A stretch of DNA of 44,019 bases from the NCBI GenBank assembly GCA_017442765.1, contig JAFRZC010000212.1, positions 1 through 44,019 of the forward strand. Reading direction: 5' to 3'. Within the stretch, counting starts at the first letter, position 1. Each line of letters begins with the position of its first letter. The position numbers were made by a program, and so were the translations under genes. Under the pieces are notes generated by a model. It searched no databases, was not told the DNA's origin, and was given only the letters and a program-made list of their open reading frames with translations. Source of the DNA: Prevotella sp. (GTDB lineage Bacteria; Bacteroidota; Bacteroidia; Bacteroidales; Bacteroidaceae). Shown here one piece after another: positions 14,642 through 21,698 of this stretch.

Positions 14642-15403
14642 ATGATGAAAAGAACAATGATGATACTGGTAGCAGTCGTCTTCGCACTGGCTGCTACCAG
14701 CAAGACCTATGTCGTGGCCGCAGGCATCAACGACTATCCGGGCACCAACATGGACCTGAACCTCTGCGCCAACGACGCAAAGGCGATGAAGCAAATCTAC
14801 ATGAAGCACGGCGACGTGGAAGTAACCCTGCTGCTCGACGCGCAGGCCACCACGCAGAACGTCTCCGCCGCGATGACACAGCTCTTCAGCAAGGCAACCG
14901 CCAACGATGCCATCGTGTTCTTCTACAGCGGACACGGCAGCAAGACCGGCTTCCGGCTCTATAATGCCGTGCTCACTCACAAAAACATCATCAAGCTCAT
15001 GTCGAAAAGCAAGGCCATCCGCAAGATGATCTTCGCCGACGCATGCCACTCGGGCGGATTGCGCGGAGCCTCATCGACCTCATCGACCTCGACCATCTCG
15101 TCGTCGAACTCCACGCTCACCGCCGCCGACCAAAACCGCTACAGCAAGCTCAACGTACTCTTCTTCCTCTCAAGCCGAGACGCGGAAGTGTCGTACGAGA
15201 ACAACAAAATGACCAACGGATTCTTCACCGCCTATCTGGAACGCGGACTGCGTGGAGGCGCCGATGCCAACAAAGACCGCACCATCACGGCAAAAGAGCT
15301 GTTCGTCTATGTCAGCAACGGCGTGCAGAAACTGTCGAAAGGAAAGCAGCATCCCGTCATGTGGGGAAAATTCGACGACAACATGGCCGTCCTCAAATGG
15401 TAG
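14642..15403 (+). CDS. Secreted caspase-family (C14) cysteine peptidase
   Basis: A 253-aa caspase-fold protein. The first 20 residues form a signal peptide or membrane anchor (MMKRTMMILVAVVFALAATS). The fold starts TYVVAAGINDY; the catalytic dyad is H98 in YSGHGS and C135 in DACHSGG. A Ser/Thr-rich loop (about 144-162) follows the cysteine, where processing loops occur in metacaspases. The end includes an ADANKDRTITAKEL calcium-loop-like motif. The ATG at 14642 is preferred over a TTG six bases upstream. It sits inside the kinase/phosphatase/FHA operon, suggesting that proteolysis is one output of the phospho-signalling module. Substrates are unknown. Confidence 0.9.
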   Translation: MMKRTMMILVAVVFALAATSKTYVVAAGINDYPGTNMDLNLCANDAKAMKQIYMKHGDVEVTLLLDAQATTQNVSAAMTQLFSKATANDAIVFFYSGHGSKTGFRLYNAVLTHKNIIKLMSKSKAIRKMIFADACHSGGLRGASSTSSTSTISSSNSTLTAADQNRYSKLNVLFFLSSRDAEVSYENNKMTNGFFTAYLERGLRGGADANKDRTITAKELFVYVSNGVQKLSKGKQHPVMWGKFDDNMAVLKW

Positions 15404-15422
15404 GCTGAAACAGAAATCCTGA

Positions 15423-15932
15423 ATGGAGAAGAAAAGCGTAACCTGTAACGCCTGCGGCACACGGCTCACCGTGACCAACCGAAGCGGAAAGCCGACCGTC
15501 AGCGTGGCCTGCCCGAAATGCGGCACCACGCTGACCGTCGGTTTCAACCCGATGGACGGGGGAGGGCGCAAAACCACCCTCGCCGCGGGCGATGTCTATA
15601 AATACCGAATAGGCAGCCTGCTCTGCAACGGCAATACCTATCAGCTCAGTCTTGGGCAGAACACCGTCGGACGGGCTTCGTTCTCTTCAACGGCACTCAT
15701 ACAAATTGCCACGGCCGACCCGTTCATGAGCCGGAGCCACGCCATCATCGAGGTGACACGCATGGAGGGCGGAATGCTCAAGACAGTCATCAGCAACTGG
15801 CAGAACACCAACCCCACTTACGTCAACGGGCAGAAAATGCTCATGGGCGATGTGGTGGCACTCAACCACAACGATGTCATACAAATGGGACAGACGATGA
15901 TGCGCTTCATCGTCAAGTCTGTCATGGAATAG
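15423..15932 (+). CDS. Zinc-ribbon plus FHA-domain protein
   Basis: A 169-aa soluble protein. A zinc ribbon at the start has C8/C11 and C30/C33. A linker GGGRKTTLAAGD follows, then an FHA domain from about residue 60, with G83-R84, S103-R104-S105-H106 and N135-G136. The order is the reverse of the 12643 protein, where FHA comes first. T51 in the linker (RKTTL) belongs to a Lys-Thr motif shared by several operon members and may be a phosphorylation site. The gene lies 19 bases after the caspase gene and 35 before the phosphatase gene. Confidence 0.87.
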   Translation: MEKKSVTCNACGTRLTVTNRSGKPTVSVACPKCGTTLTVGFNPMDGGGRKTTLAAGDVYKYRIGSLLCNGNTYQLSLGQNTVGRASFSSTALIQIATADPFMSRSHAIIEVTRMEGGMLKTVISNWQNTNPTYVNGQKMLMGDVVALNHNDVIQMGQTMMRFIVKSVME

Positions 15933-15967
15933 AAAACAATAGTGAATAACATAATCAAACGACAAAA

Positions 15968-17473
15968 ATGAAATATACTTTCTTAAAACCCCAGGCCATC
16001 TTTGAGCTTGGCCGGCGCAGCAATCAGGAAGACTGTATCTATCCGGCCATAGGCATGGCCACACCCGACGACCGCCTCTTCATCGTGTGCGACGGCATGG
16101 GCGGCCATGAGAAGGGCGAGGTGGCAAGCAACGTGATCTGCAAGTCGCTCAGCGACTTCGTGAAGAACTACGCGCCCGCCGATGAGGTGTTTACCGACGA
16201 CCGGTTCAAAGACGGCCTGGCCGCTGCCGCCAGCGACCTCAAGGCCGCCGTGCAGAATCCCGGCGACGAGCAGATGGGAACAACACTGGTGTTTCTCTAT
16301 TTCCATCGCGGCGGATGCTTCGCGGCACACATCGGCGACAGCCGCTACTACCATTTCCGTCCGACAACAGGCGAAATCGTCTATCGCTCAAAAGACCACT
16401 CGCTCGTCACCGAACTCTACGAGACGGGCGAGATCACCAAGGCCGAGCAGATGACAGCCGACTGCCGCAACATTCTTACGCGAGCCATGATGCCCGCGAA
16501 TGAGCAGCAGAGCCAACATGCCGACATCGTGCATATCACCGACATCCGGCCTGGCGACTGGTTCGGAATGTTCACCGACGGCATCATCGAGGATCTCACC
16601 GACAGTGAACTGCTCAGCATATTCTGCGACCTGTCGCTCAGCGATGTGGAGAAGTGCGAACGCCTGCGCCAGCTGACGGCAGGCAACAGCGACAACCATT
16701 CGGGCTATATGATTCACATCTCCGATGTCGAGGCGGAACCGCTCGATGCCGGGCAGCCGAACGACGAGGCTGCCGCGCGTGCCGTCCACAAGGCATTCAA
16801 CGACAACAGCCCCGAGCGCGTGGCCGAGGTGGTGACAGTGGCTGAGCAGTCCGTCGCCGCCGCTCCTGTGACGGACAACGACGACGTGACTCTGGTCGGA
16901 CCGGCTCCTGCAGCTCCCCCCCAACTCCCCCGAGGAGGAGAGCCCGCGCCAGAGGCACAGCCCGCACCTGTACAGCCCAGCCCACAGCCAGGCCACCCCA
17001 CACCGCAAGCGGCCTATCGGCAATCCGCACCCAAACGGGGGGCATCGGCCCAGACAAAGTTCCTATGGGCGTTGGTGGCCTTGTTGCTGCTTGTCGTGGC
17101 ATTCCTGCTCTATCTGACACTCAGCAAGAACGACGACTCCGAGCACTTCCAGGGACCAAGGGAGAAGACGGAAAGCTCGCTTGAGACACCAACAGAGAAG
17201 GAAAAACCGGCCGAGACGAAATCGCCGACGATTGTCCATGAATATGAGTACGTGGACGAAAAGGTACCGCAGGCGACGACCACTCCTGCCAAGCCTCAGG
17301 AGACAAAGCCGCAGACTCAGGCTCCTCAGCCGGAGAAGCAGCCAGAGACTCAGCCCGCACAGCCGAGTCCTGCCACGTCTCATCCCGAGCCTGTGACCAC
17401 TCCGCAGCCGACCGAGACCCCTCAGCCGACGACACCTGCGCTGTCACCTGTGGCACCTGCCGAGACGGAGTAG
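15968..17473 (+). CDS. PP2C-family Ser/Thr phosphatase with membrane anchor
   Basis: A 501-aa protein. Residues 10-252 form a PP2C metal-dependent phosphatase domain with E21-D22, D42 (VCDGMGGH), GTTLV, HIGDSRYY, the TDG motif at D204 and SDNHSG at D242-N243: a full set of metal-binding acids. A Pro/Ala-rich linker, including a palindromic-repeat-encoded LPRGGEPA segment near 320-327, leads to one membrane helix at about 364-385. The final 115 residues are Pro/Thr/Glu-rich and disordered. It is the likely eraser opposing the kinase of the same operon. NDDVTLVG (T308) in the linker resembles the Thr motifs of its neighbours. The catalytic domain should be cytoplasmic and the tail outside, if the kinase topology is shared. 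Confidence 0.92.
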   Translation: MKYTFLKPQAIFELGRRSNQEDCIYPAIGMATPDDRLFIVCDGMGGHEKGEVASNVICKSLSDFVKNYAPADEVFTDDRFKDGLAAAASDLKAAVQNPGDEQMGTTLVFLYFHRGGCFAAHIGDSRYYHFRPTTGEIVYRSKDHSLVTELYETGEITKAEQMTADCRNILTRAMMPANEQQSQHADIVHITDIRPGDWFGMFTDGIIEDLTDSELLSIFCDLSLSDVEKCERLRQLTAGNSDNHSGYMIHISDVEAEPLDAGQPNDEAAARAVHKAFNDNSPERVAEVVTVAEQSVAAAPVTDNDDVTLVGPAPAAPPQLPRGGEPAPEAQPAPVQPSPQPGHPTPQAAYRQSAPKRGASAQTKFLWALVALLLLVVAFLLYLTLSKNDDSEHFQGPREKTESSLETPTEKEKPAETKSPTIVHEYEYVDEKVPQATTTPAKPQETKPQTQAPQPEKQPETQPAQPSPATSHPEPVTTPQPTETPQPTTPALSPVAPAETE

Positions 17474-17504
17474 CAGTAATTCTCATTCTTTAAATCAGAA
17501 GATT

Positions 17505-17879
17505 ATGAACAGCGATATCAACGAACGTAAGAAAACCGTCATGTCGTCTATTGGCGGTGAGGAAGAGACCCAGCCCGTAGCACAAATCACCCGTTGTCTG
17601 CGCTGTGGCTATCCTATCCGTCCCGGGGTCATGGTTTGTCCCCATTGCGGATACGACGTGGGAGCACTTATCCGTGAGAATGCCGAGAAAGCAGCAGCCC
17701 AGGCACAGGAAGAGGCTCGCAAGCATAAGGCAACCCGCATGGCTGCCGTGTGGGATGTGCCCGAGGTCGTGCTGAAACCAGTTTATGACGGCGATGAGTC
17801 GTCTGCGACGACACTCCGCGATGGCGACATGGTGCGGATAGACGACCATCTGTATAAAATTCAGTTCAAGTCAGAATAA
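17505..17879 (+). CDS. Small zinc-ribbon protein with an FHA-like end
   Basis: A 124-aa protein with a zinc ribbon formed by C31/C34 and C45/C48 (RCLRCGYPI and CPHCGYDVG), then a charged, possibly helical segment. The last 20 residues (LRDGDMVRIDDHLYKIQF) look like the two final strands of an FHA domain, but the GR, SxxH and NG elements are absent, so phosphopeptide binding is unlikely. The amino end carries ERKKTVMSS with T11, the clearest copy of the Lys-Thr motif shared in this operon. It may be an adaptor that is phosphorylated and then bound by a partner FHA domain. That role is inferred from motif and context only. Confidence 0.75.
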   Translation: MNSDINERKKTVMSSIGGEEETQPVAQITRCLRCGYPIRPGVMVCPHCGYDVGALIRENAEKAAAQAQEEARKHKATRMAAVWDVPEVVLKPVYDGDESSATTLRDGDMVRIDDHLYKIQFKSE

Positions 17880-17915
17880 ATTTTAATAAAAATATCATTA
17901 AAAATCCTTTCAATT

Positions 17916-19274
17916 ATGGAGACTAAACGAATTATCATCGGTCGCGACTCAGCCTCTTGCGACATTAAGATTGACCAGGCATTCGACACTGTGAGCAACA
18001 ATCACGCCGTCATTACGCTTGAGGGCAACACGTATATCTTTACCGATAACAGCTCGAATGGCACGCTGATTAACGGGAAGAAGGTTCACAACAAGAGCGT
18101 GAGCGTTCAACCCGGCGATACCATCGCCTTGGCGGGAACGGTCATCGTGACATGGGAAGAGATTACCCAGTTGCTGCCGCAGCCCGAGACACCTGTCTCG
18201 CGACCGACTGTGCAGCAGAGTATGCAGGTAGAACCGACTCCACAGCCCGTTCCCCAGCCTCAGCAACCTGTTCCGCCAGTACAACCTCAGGTGCAGCAGC
18301 CTGTTCAGCCCCAACCACAGCAGCCTGTTCCGCCTGTTCAGCCACAAGTACAGCAACCTCAGTCCCAGGTACAGCAGCCCGCTCCGCCTGTTCAGCCACA
18401 AGTACAGCAACCTCAGCCTCAGGTACAGCAGCCCGCTCAGCCTGTTCAGCCTCAGGTACAGCAGCCCGCTCAGCCTGTTCAGCCTCAGGTTCAACAGCCT
18501 GTTCAGCCGCAAGTACAGCAGCCGCAACCTCAGGTTCAACAGCCTGCTCCGCCTGTCCAACCTCAGGTTCAACAGCCTGCTCAACCTGTCCAGCCACAGG
18601 TTCAGCAACCCGCTCAGCCTGTACCCCCTGTGATACCGGTTGTTCCTCCTGTTGACCCTGCCCCTGTTCAACCTCAGCGCCCCATGCAGCAAGGTTTTGA
18701 GGGGAAAACAATGATGGATACCTCTTCGTACAGGCCACAGAACCAGTCGACGACTCCGCCGCCTGCTCCTTCGGAGAGCACGTTCCGTCCACAGGCACCT
18801 GCCGCTGCTGTTGTCACGCCGGCAGGAGGTGCTACACCGCCACCACCCGCCATGAATGTTCCGCCAACCGGTCAGGTTCCCCCGGGCTATCAGATGCCGC
18901 CACAGGCTGCAGGAGCTTATAAGTCGCCCGAGGTGCAGGCCTATCTGAAGAAGTTTAACATCGGTGCTTTCCTTATGGGACCATGGTGGGCTATCTTCCA
19001 TAAGGTGTGGATTGGTCTCATTGCTTTTGTCTTGCCGTTTATCCCTGCAGTGGGTGGCTTGCTCCAGATGGCCTTTGTCATTTATCTTGGTATCAAGGGT
19101 TCCGAAATGGCATGGGAGAAAGATGAGCGCAAAGACCTTGCCGCGTTTATGAAGAAGCAGAAGACGTGGATGTGGGTCGGTATCGGCTTTACCATCTTCG
19201 CTATCATTGCAGTCATTATTATCTTTGCTGTGTTCGGCTCGGCATTGATGTCGGCATTGCCCAGCATGTATTAA
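17916..19274 (+). CDS. FHA-domain protein with Pro/Gln repeats and C-terminal membrane domain
   Basis: A 452-aa protein. The FHA domain spans about 1-85, with G9-R10, S27-N28-N29-H30 and NSSNGT at 45-50. From about 88 to 255 it consists of degenerate PQVQQPAQPVQ repeats. A second linker carries GKTMMDTSS (T265) and more Pro-rich sequence. The last 125 residues form a membrane domain with FNIGAFLMGPWWAIFHKVW and two more hydrophobic segments, resembling DUF2628-type domains. It lies 25 bases upstream of the kinase gene and is the most likely direct partner of the kinase. The repeat is also a DNA-level tandem repeat, so its length may vary between strains. Confidence 0.85.
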   Translation: METKRIIIGRDSASCDIKIDQAFDTVSNNHAVITLEGNTYIFTDNSSNGTLINGKKVHNKSVSVQPGDTIALAGTVIVTWEEITQLLPQPETPVSRPTVQQSMQVEPTPQPVPQPQQPVPPVQPQVQQPVQPQPQQPVPPVQPQVQQPQSQVQQPAPPVQPQVQQPQPQVQQPAQPVQPQVQQPAQPVQPQVQQPVQPQVQQPQPQVQQPAPPVQPQVQQPAQPVQPQVQQPAQPVPPVIPVVPPVDPAPVQPQRPMQQGFEGKTMMDTSSYRPQNQSTTPPPAPSESTFRPQAPAAAVVTPAGGATPPPPAMNVPPTGQVPPGYQMPPQAAGAYKSPEVQAYLKKFNIGAFLMGPWWAIFHKVWIGLIAFVLPFIPAVGGLLQMAFVIYLGIKGSEMAWEKDERKDLAAFMKKQKTWMWVGIGFTIFAIIAVIIIFAVFGSALMSALPSMY

Positions 19275-19299
19275 TTGTCAGAATAAGAATTAAGGAAGT

Positions 19300-20970
19300 A
19301 TGGAAGTAAACCAGATATTCGACGAGCGATACCAGCTTATACGATTGCTTGGAAGAGGCAACTTCTCCGAGGTGTGGCTTGCCAAGGACAGCAAGACACA
19401 TATTGAGGTGGCGTTGAAGGTGTATGCACCGGCCACAGGTCTCGACGATGTGGGTCTCGACGTGTTTGCCCGCGAGTTCTCGCTCGTGGTCAACGCCAAC
19501 CACAAGAACCTGCTCAAACCGCTCTACTACGACACGTGCGACCGCAAACCCTATCTTGTGTTGCCGTTCTGCAAGCACGGGAGCATCCTCAGTCGGATTG
19601 GAAAGTTCGACGAGATGCAGGCGTGGCATCTGCTGCACGACGTGGCAGCAGGTCTCGACTGCCTGCACAAACTCAATCCGCCCATCATCCATCAGGACAT
19701 TAAGCCCGACAATGTGATGGTGGCCGACGACGGCGCGTATATGATTACCGATTTTGGTATCAGTTCTCACGTCCGGGCCTCACTGCGCAAGAGCATGAGT
19801 CTTGCCTTCGCCTCAGCCGGAACCATCGCCTACATGGCTCCCGAGCGGTTCGGAAAAGACAACTCGCCTGTGATGGCCAGCGACATCTATTCGCTCGGCG
19901 CGACGGCATTTGAGATGCTCGTCGGCGATACGCCCTTTGGCGACGATGGCGGACTGATGCACAAGCGGGGAGCCGAGGTTCCTAACATTAAAGCCGATGT
20001 GTCGGACAAGCTCAAGCAGACTATTGAGAAGTGTCTGAGCCTTAATGCGTGGGATCGTCCCACCGCTGAGCAGCTGGAGAAAATTGCTGCCGAGGCTATC
20101 GAAGCAGCCAAGTCGCAGCCACAACCACAGCCTCAGCCGGAAGAGTCAAAGCGTAAGACGGTCATCATGGCACTGGAAGAGACGGCAGTTTCGCCCACCC
20201 CGGTACCGTCCCCGGCACAACCTCCTGTGACTCCGGTACCGTCCCCGGTACAGCCTCCTGTGACCCCGGCACCGTCCCCAGTACAGCCTCCTGTGACTCC
20301 AGTACCAGAGCAAAGTGCTGTTGTGCCTGAGCAAATAAAGTCGCAGCCACCTCAGTCACCTCCGACACCTCAGTCACCTCCGACACCTCAGTCTCCTCCG
20401 ACATCGGCACCTCAGCAAGGGGTGCCAGTGGAGAAGAAGGAGACTCCCGCTGCTCCCGGTTTCCAGAAACCGCCGGCAAAGGCCAAAGCTGCTGCGGATG
20501 GAAAGAAGAAGGGAAAGGTCAACCCGCTGATCATTGCCGGTATCGTTCTTGTCTTTGCCGTCATCGGTGGCATTATTGCCTTCTTCCTGCTGAAGAGCGA
20601 CTCAGGTGTCCCGGAAAGCGGCATCACTCCTATACAGAGCGGTGTGGTGGCCGACGGGCAAGGTGCGGAGACGAAAGAGCAGGCTGCTGCTCTCGTAACC
20701 CGAGCCGACAGCCTTGTCGGCGAAGGCGACAAGCACGGCGAGGAATATGAGGATGCCTACATCGATGCCTACACTGCCTACCAGCAGGCCATGGCGAAAG
20801 ACACATCCGACGAGCTCAAGCACAAGGTCGCCGACTTGGAGAAGAAACTCAACGACCGTCACAAAGAGCTTAAGGATAAGGCCGACCAGCTCAGGGCGAT
20901 GGGAGCCGCCGAGGCCGCTGCAAGCAAGCAGAAAAAGGCTGATGCGATAAAGGAACTTTTGAAAAAATAA
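19300..20970 (+). CDS. Transmembrane Hanks-type Ser/Thr protein kinase
   Basis: A 556-aa kinase. The catalytic domain covers about 10-268: Gly loop GRGNFSEV (18-25), catalytic lysine K40 (VALKV), likely partner E59, catalytic loop HQDIKPDN (131-138) with D133, metal-binding DFG at 151-153, and APE at 180-182. The usual Arg before the catalytic Asp is Gln (HQD), so it is a non-RD kinase. A Pro-rich linker carries KRKTVIM with T287 and several SPVQPPVTP repeats. One membrane helix spans about 409-431. The outer 120 residues are helical and coiled-coil-like, with an alternating Lys/Glu end. It is the central enzyme of the operon, presumably modifying threonines read by the three FHA proteins. 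Confidence 0.95.
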   Translation: MEVNQIFDERYQLIRLLGRGNFSEVWLAKDSKTHIEVALKVYAPATGLDDVGLDVFAREFSLVVNANHKNLLKPLYYDTCDRKPYLVLPFCKHGSILSRIGKFDEMQAWHLLHDVAAGLDCLHKLNPPIIHQDIKPDNVMVADDGAYMITDFGISSHVRASLRKSMSLAFASAGTIAYMAPERFGKDNSPVMASDIYSLGATAFEMLVGDTPFGDDGGLMHKRGAEVPNIKADVSDKLKQTIEKCLSLNAWDRPTAEQLEKIAAEAIEAAKSQPQPQPQPEESKRKTVIMALEETAVSPTPVPSPAQPPVTPVPSPVQPPVTPAPSPVQPPVTPVPEQSAVVPEQIKSQPPQSPPTPQSPPTPQSPPTSAPQQGVPVEKKETPAAPGFQKPPAKAKAAADGKKKGKVNPLIIAGIVLVFAVIGGIIAFFLLKSDSGVPESGITPIQSGVVADGQGAETKEQAAALVTRADSLVGEGDKHGEEYEDAYIDAYTAYQQAMAKDTSDELKHKVADLEKKLNDRHKELKDKADQLRAMGAAEAAASKQKKADAIKELLKK

Positions 20971-20991
20971 ATCATTGAAAGGTAGAAGAAT

Positions 20992-21591
20992 ATGAAAAAA
21001 TCAATCATCTTCGGCCTGTTACTTGCTTTACTGCCAGTTTTTGCGCAGGCCCAGAGTGAGTGCCAGAGCCTCTACAACCAAGGCATCGCGCTGCAAAAGA
21101 AGAAAACTGTCAGCGCGCAGAACCAGGCCATTGCCAAGTTCAAGGCAGCAAAGGTGTGCTACGACTCGCAGGCCAACAAGAGCAAATGCGACGCGCAGAT
21201 TGCCAAGTGTAATAAGACCATTGCCGCGCTCAACAACCCCAAGCCTGCGAAGACAGAAAAGCCTACGCAGACCGACAAACCGCAGACCAACAAGCCCACC
21301 AAACCCAGCAAGCCGGTGCAGGCGGCTCTCGAGTTCGAGGTGCGCCCCGCCAAGCTCACCTTCAAGGGCAACGGCGAGGACGTGCAGGTTGTCCGTGTCA
21401 CCACCAACGACCGCAGCTGGCGCGTAGAGACTCACGACTCGTGGATAACCGCCACGCGCGAGAGCGAGAACCAGATTGTGGTACGCTGCGAGAAGAATGG
21501 CCGCAAGAAGCGCAGCGGGAAGATTTATATCTACGTTCGCAACAAACGGGCCGTTGTTGACATCCAGCAGAAGAAACACGGCATCTTCTGA
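20992..21591 (+). CDS. Secreted BACON-domain protein
   Basis: A 199-aa protein with a signal peptide (MKKSIIFGLLLALLPVFAQAQ). A helical, Cys-containing region of about 60 residues resembles a TPR-like repeat (LYNQGIALQKKKT...AIAKFKAAKVCY). A Lys/Pro/Thr-rich linker follows, then a BACON-like beta-sandwich from about 112 to 196 (LEFEVRPAKLTFKGNGED...SWRVETHDSWITATRES). BACON domains are common in Bacteroidetes surface proteins and bind glycans or proteins. It is the last gene of the operon, 21 bases after the kinase, so it may be an external sensor or effector for the system. Confidence 0.8.
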   Translation: MKKSIIFGLLLALLPVFAQAQSECQSLYNQGIALQKKKTVSAQNQAIAKFKAAKVCYDSQANKSKCDAQIAKCNKTIAALNNPKPAKTEKPTQTDKPQTNKPTKPSKPVQAALEFEVRPAKLTFKGNGEDVQVVRVTTNDRSWRVETHDSWITATRESENQIVVRCEKNGRKKRSGKIYIYVRNKRAVVDIQQKKHGIF

Positions 21592-21616
21592 TGTAAAAGA
21601 CCAGCGTTTGCATTGC

Positions 21617-21674
21617 AAAAGACCGTCTTTCACAGAAAATTCCCTAGGGAATTTCTTCTGAAAGACGGTCTTTT
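21617..21674. terminator. Nested palindrome between convergent genes
   Basis: Outer arms AAAAGACCGTCTTTCA and TGAAAGACGGTCTTTT enclose AAATTCCCTAGGGAATTT (21637-21654). Each part is itself a palindrome. Located between the convergent BACON and GH2 genes, with T tracts on both sides, it could terminate both. Confidence 0.75.
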
Positions 21675-21698
21675 ATGGCAGTAGGCTCAGCTTACTGC

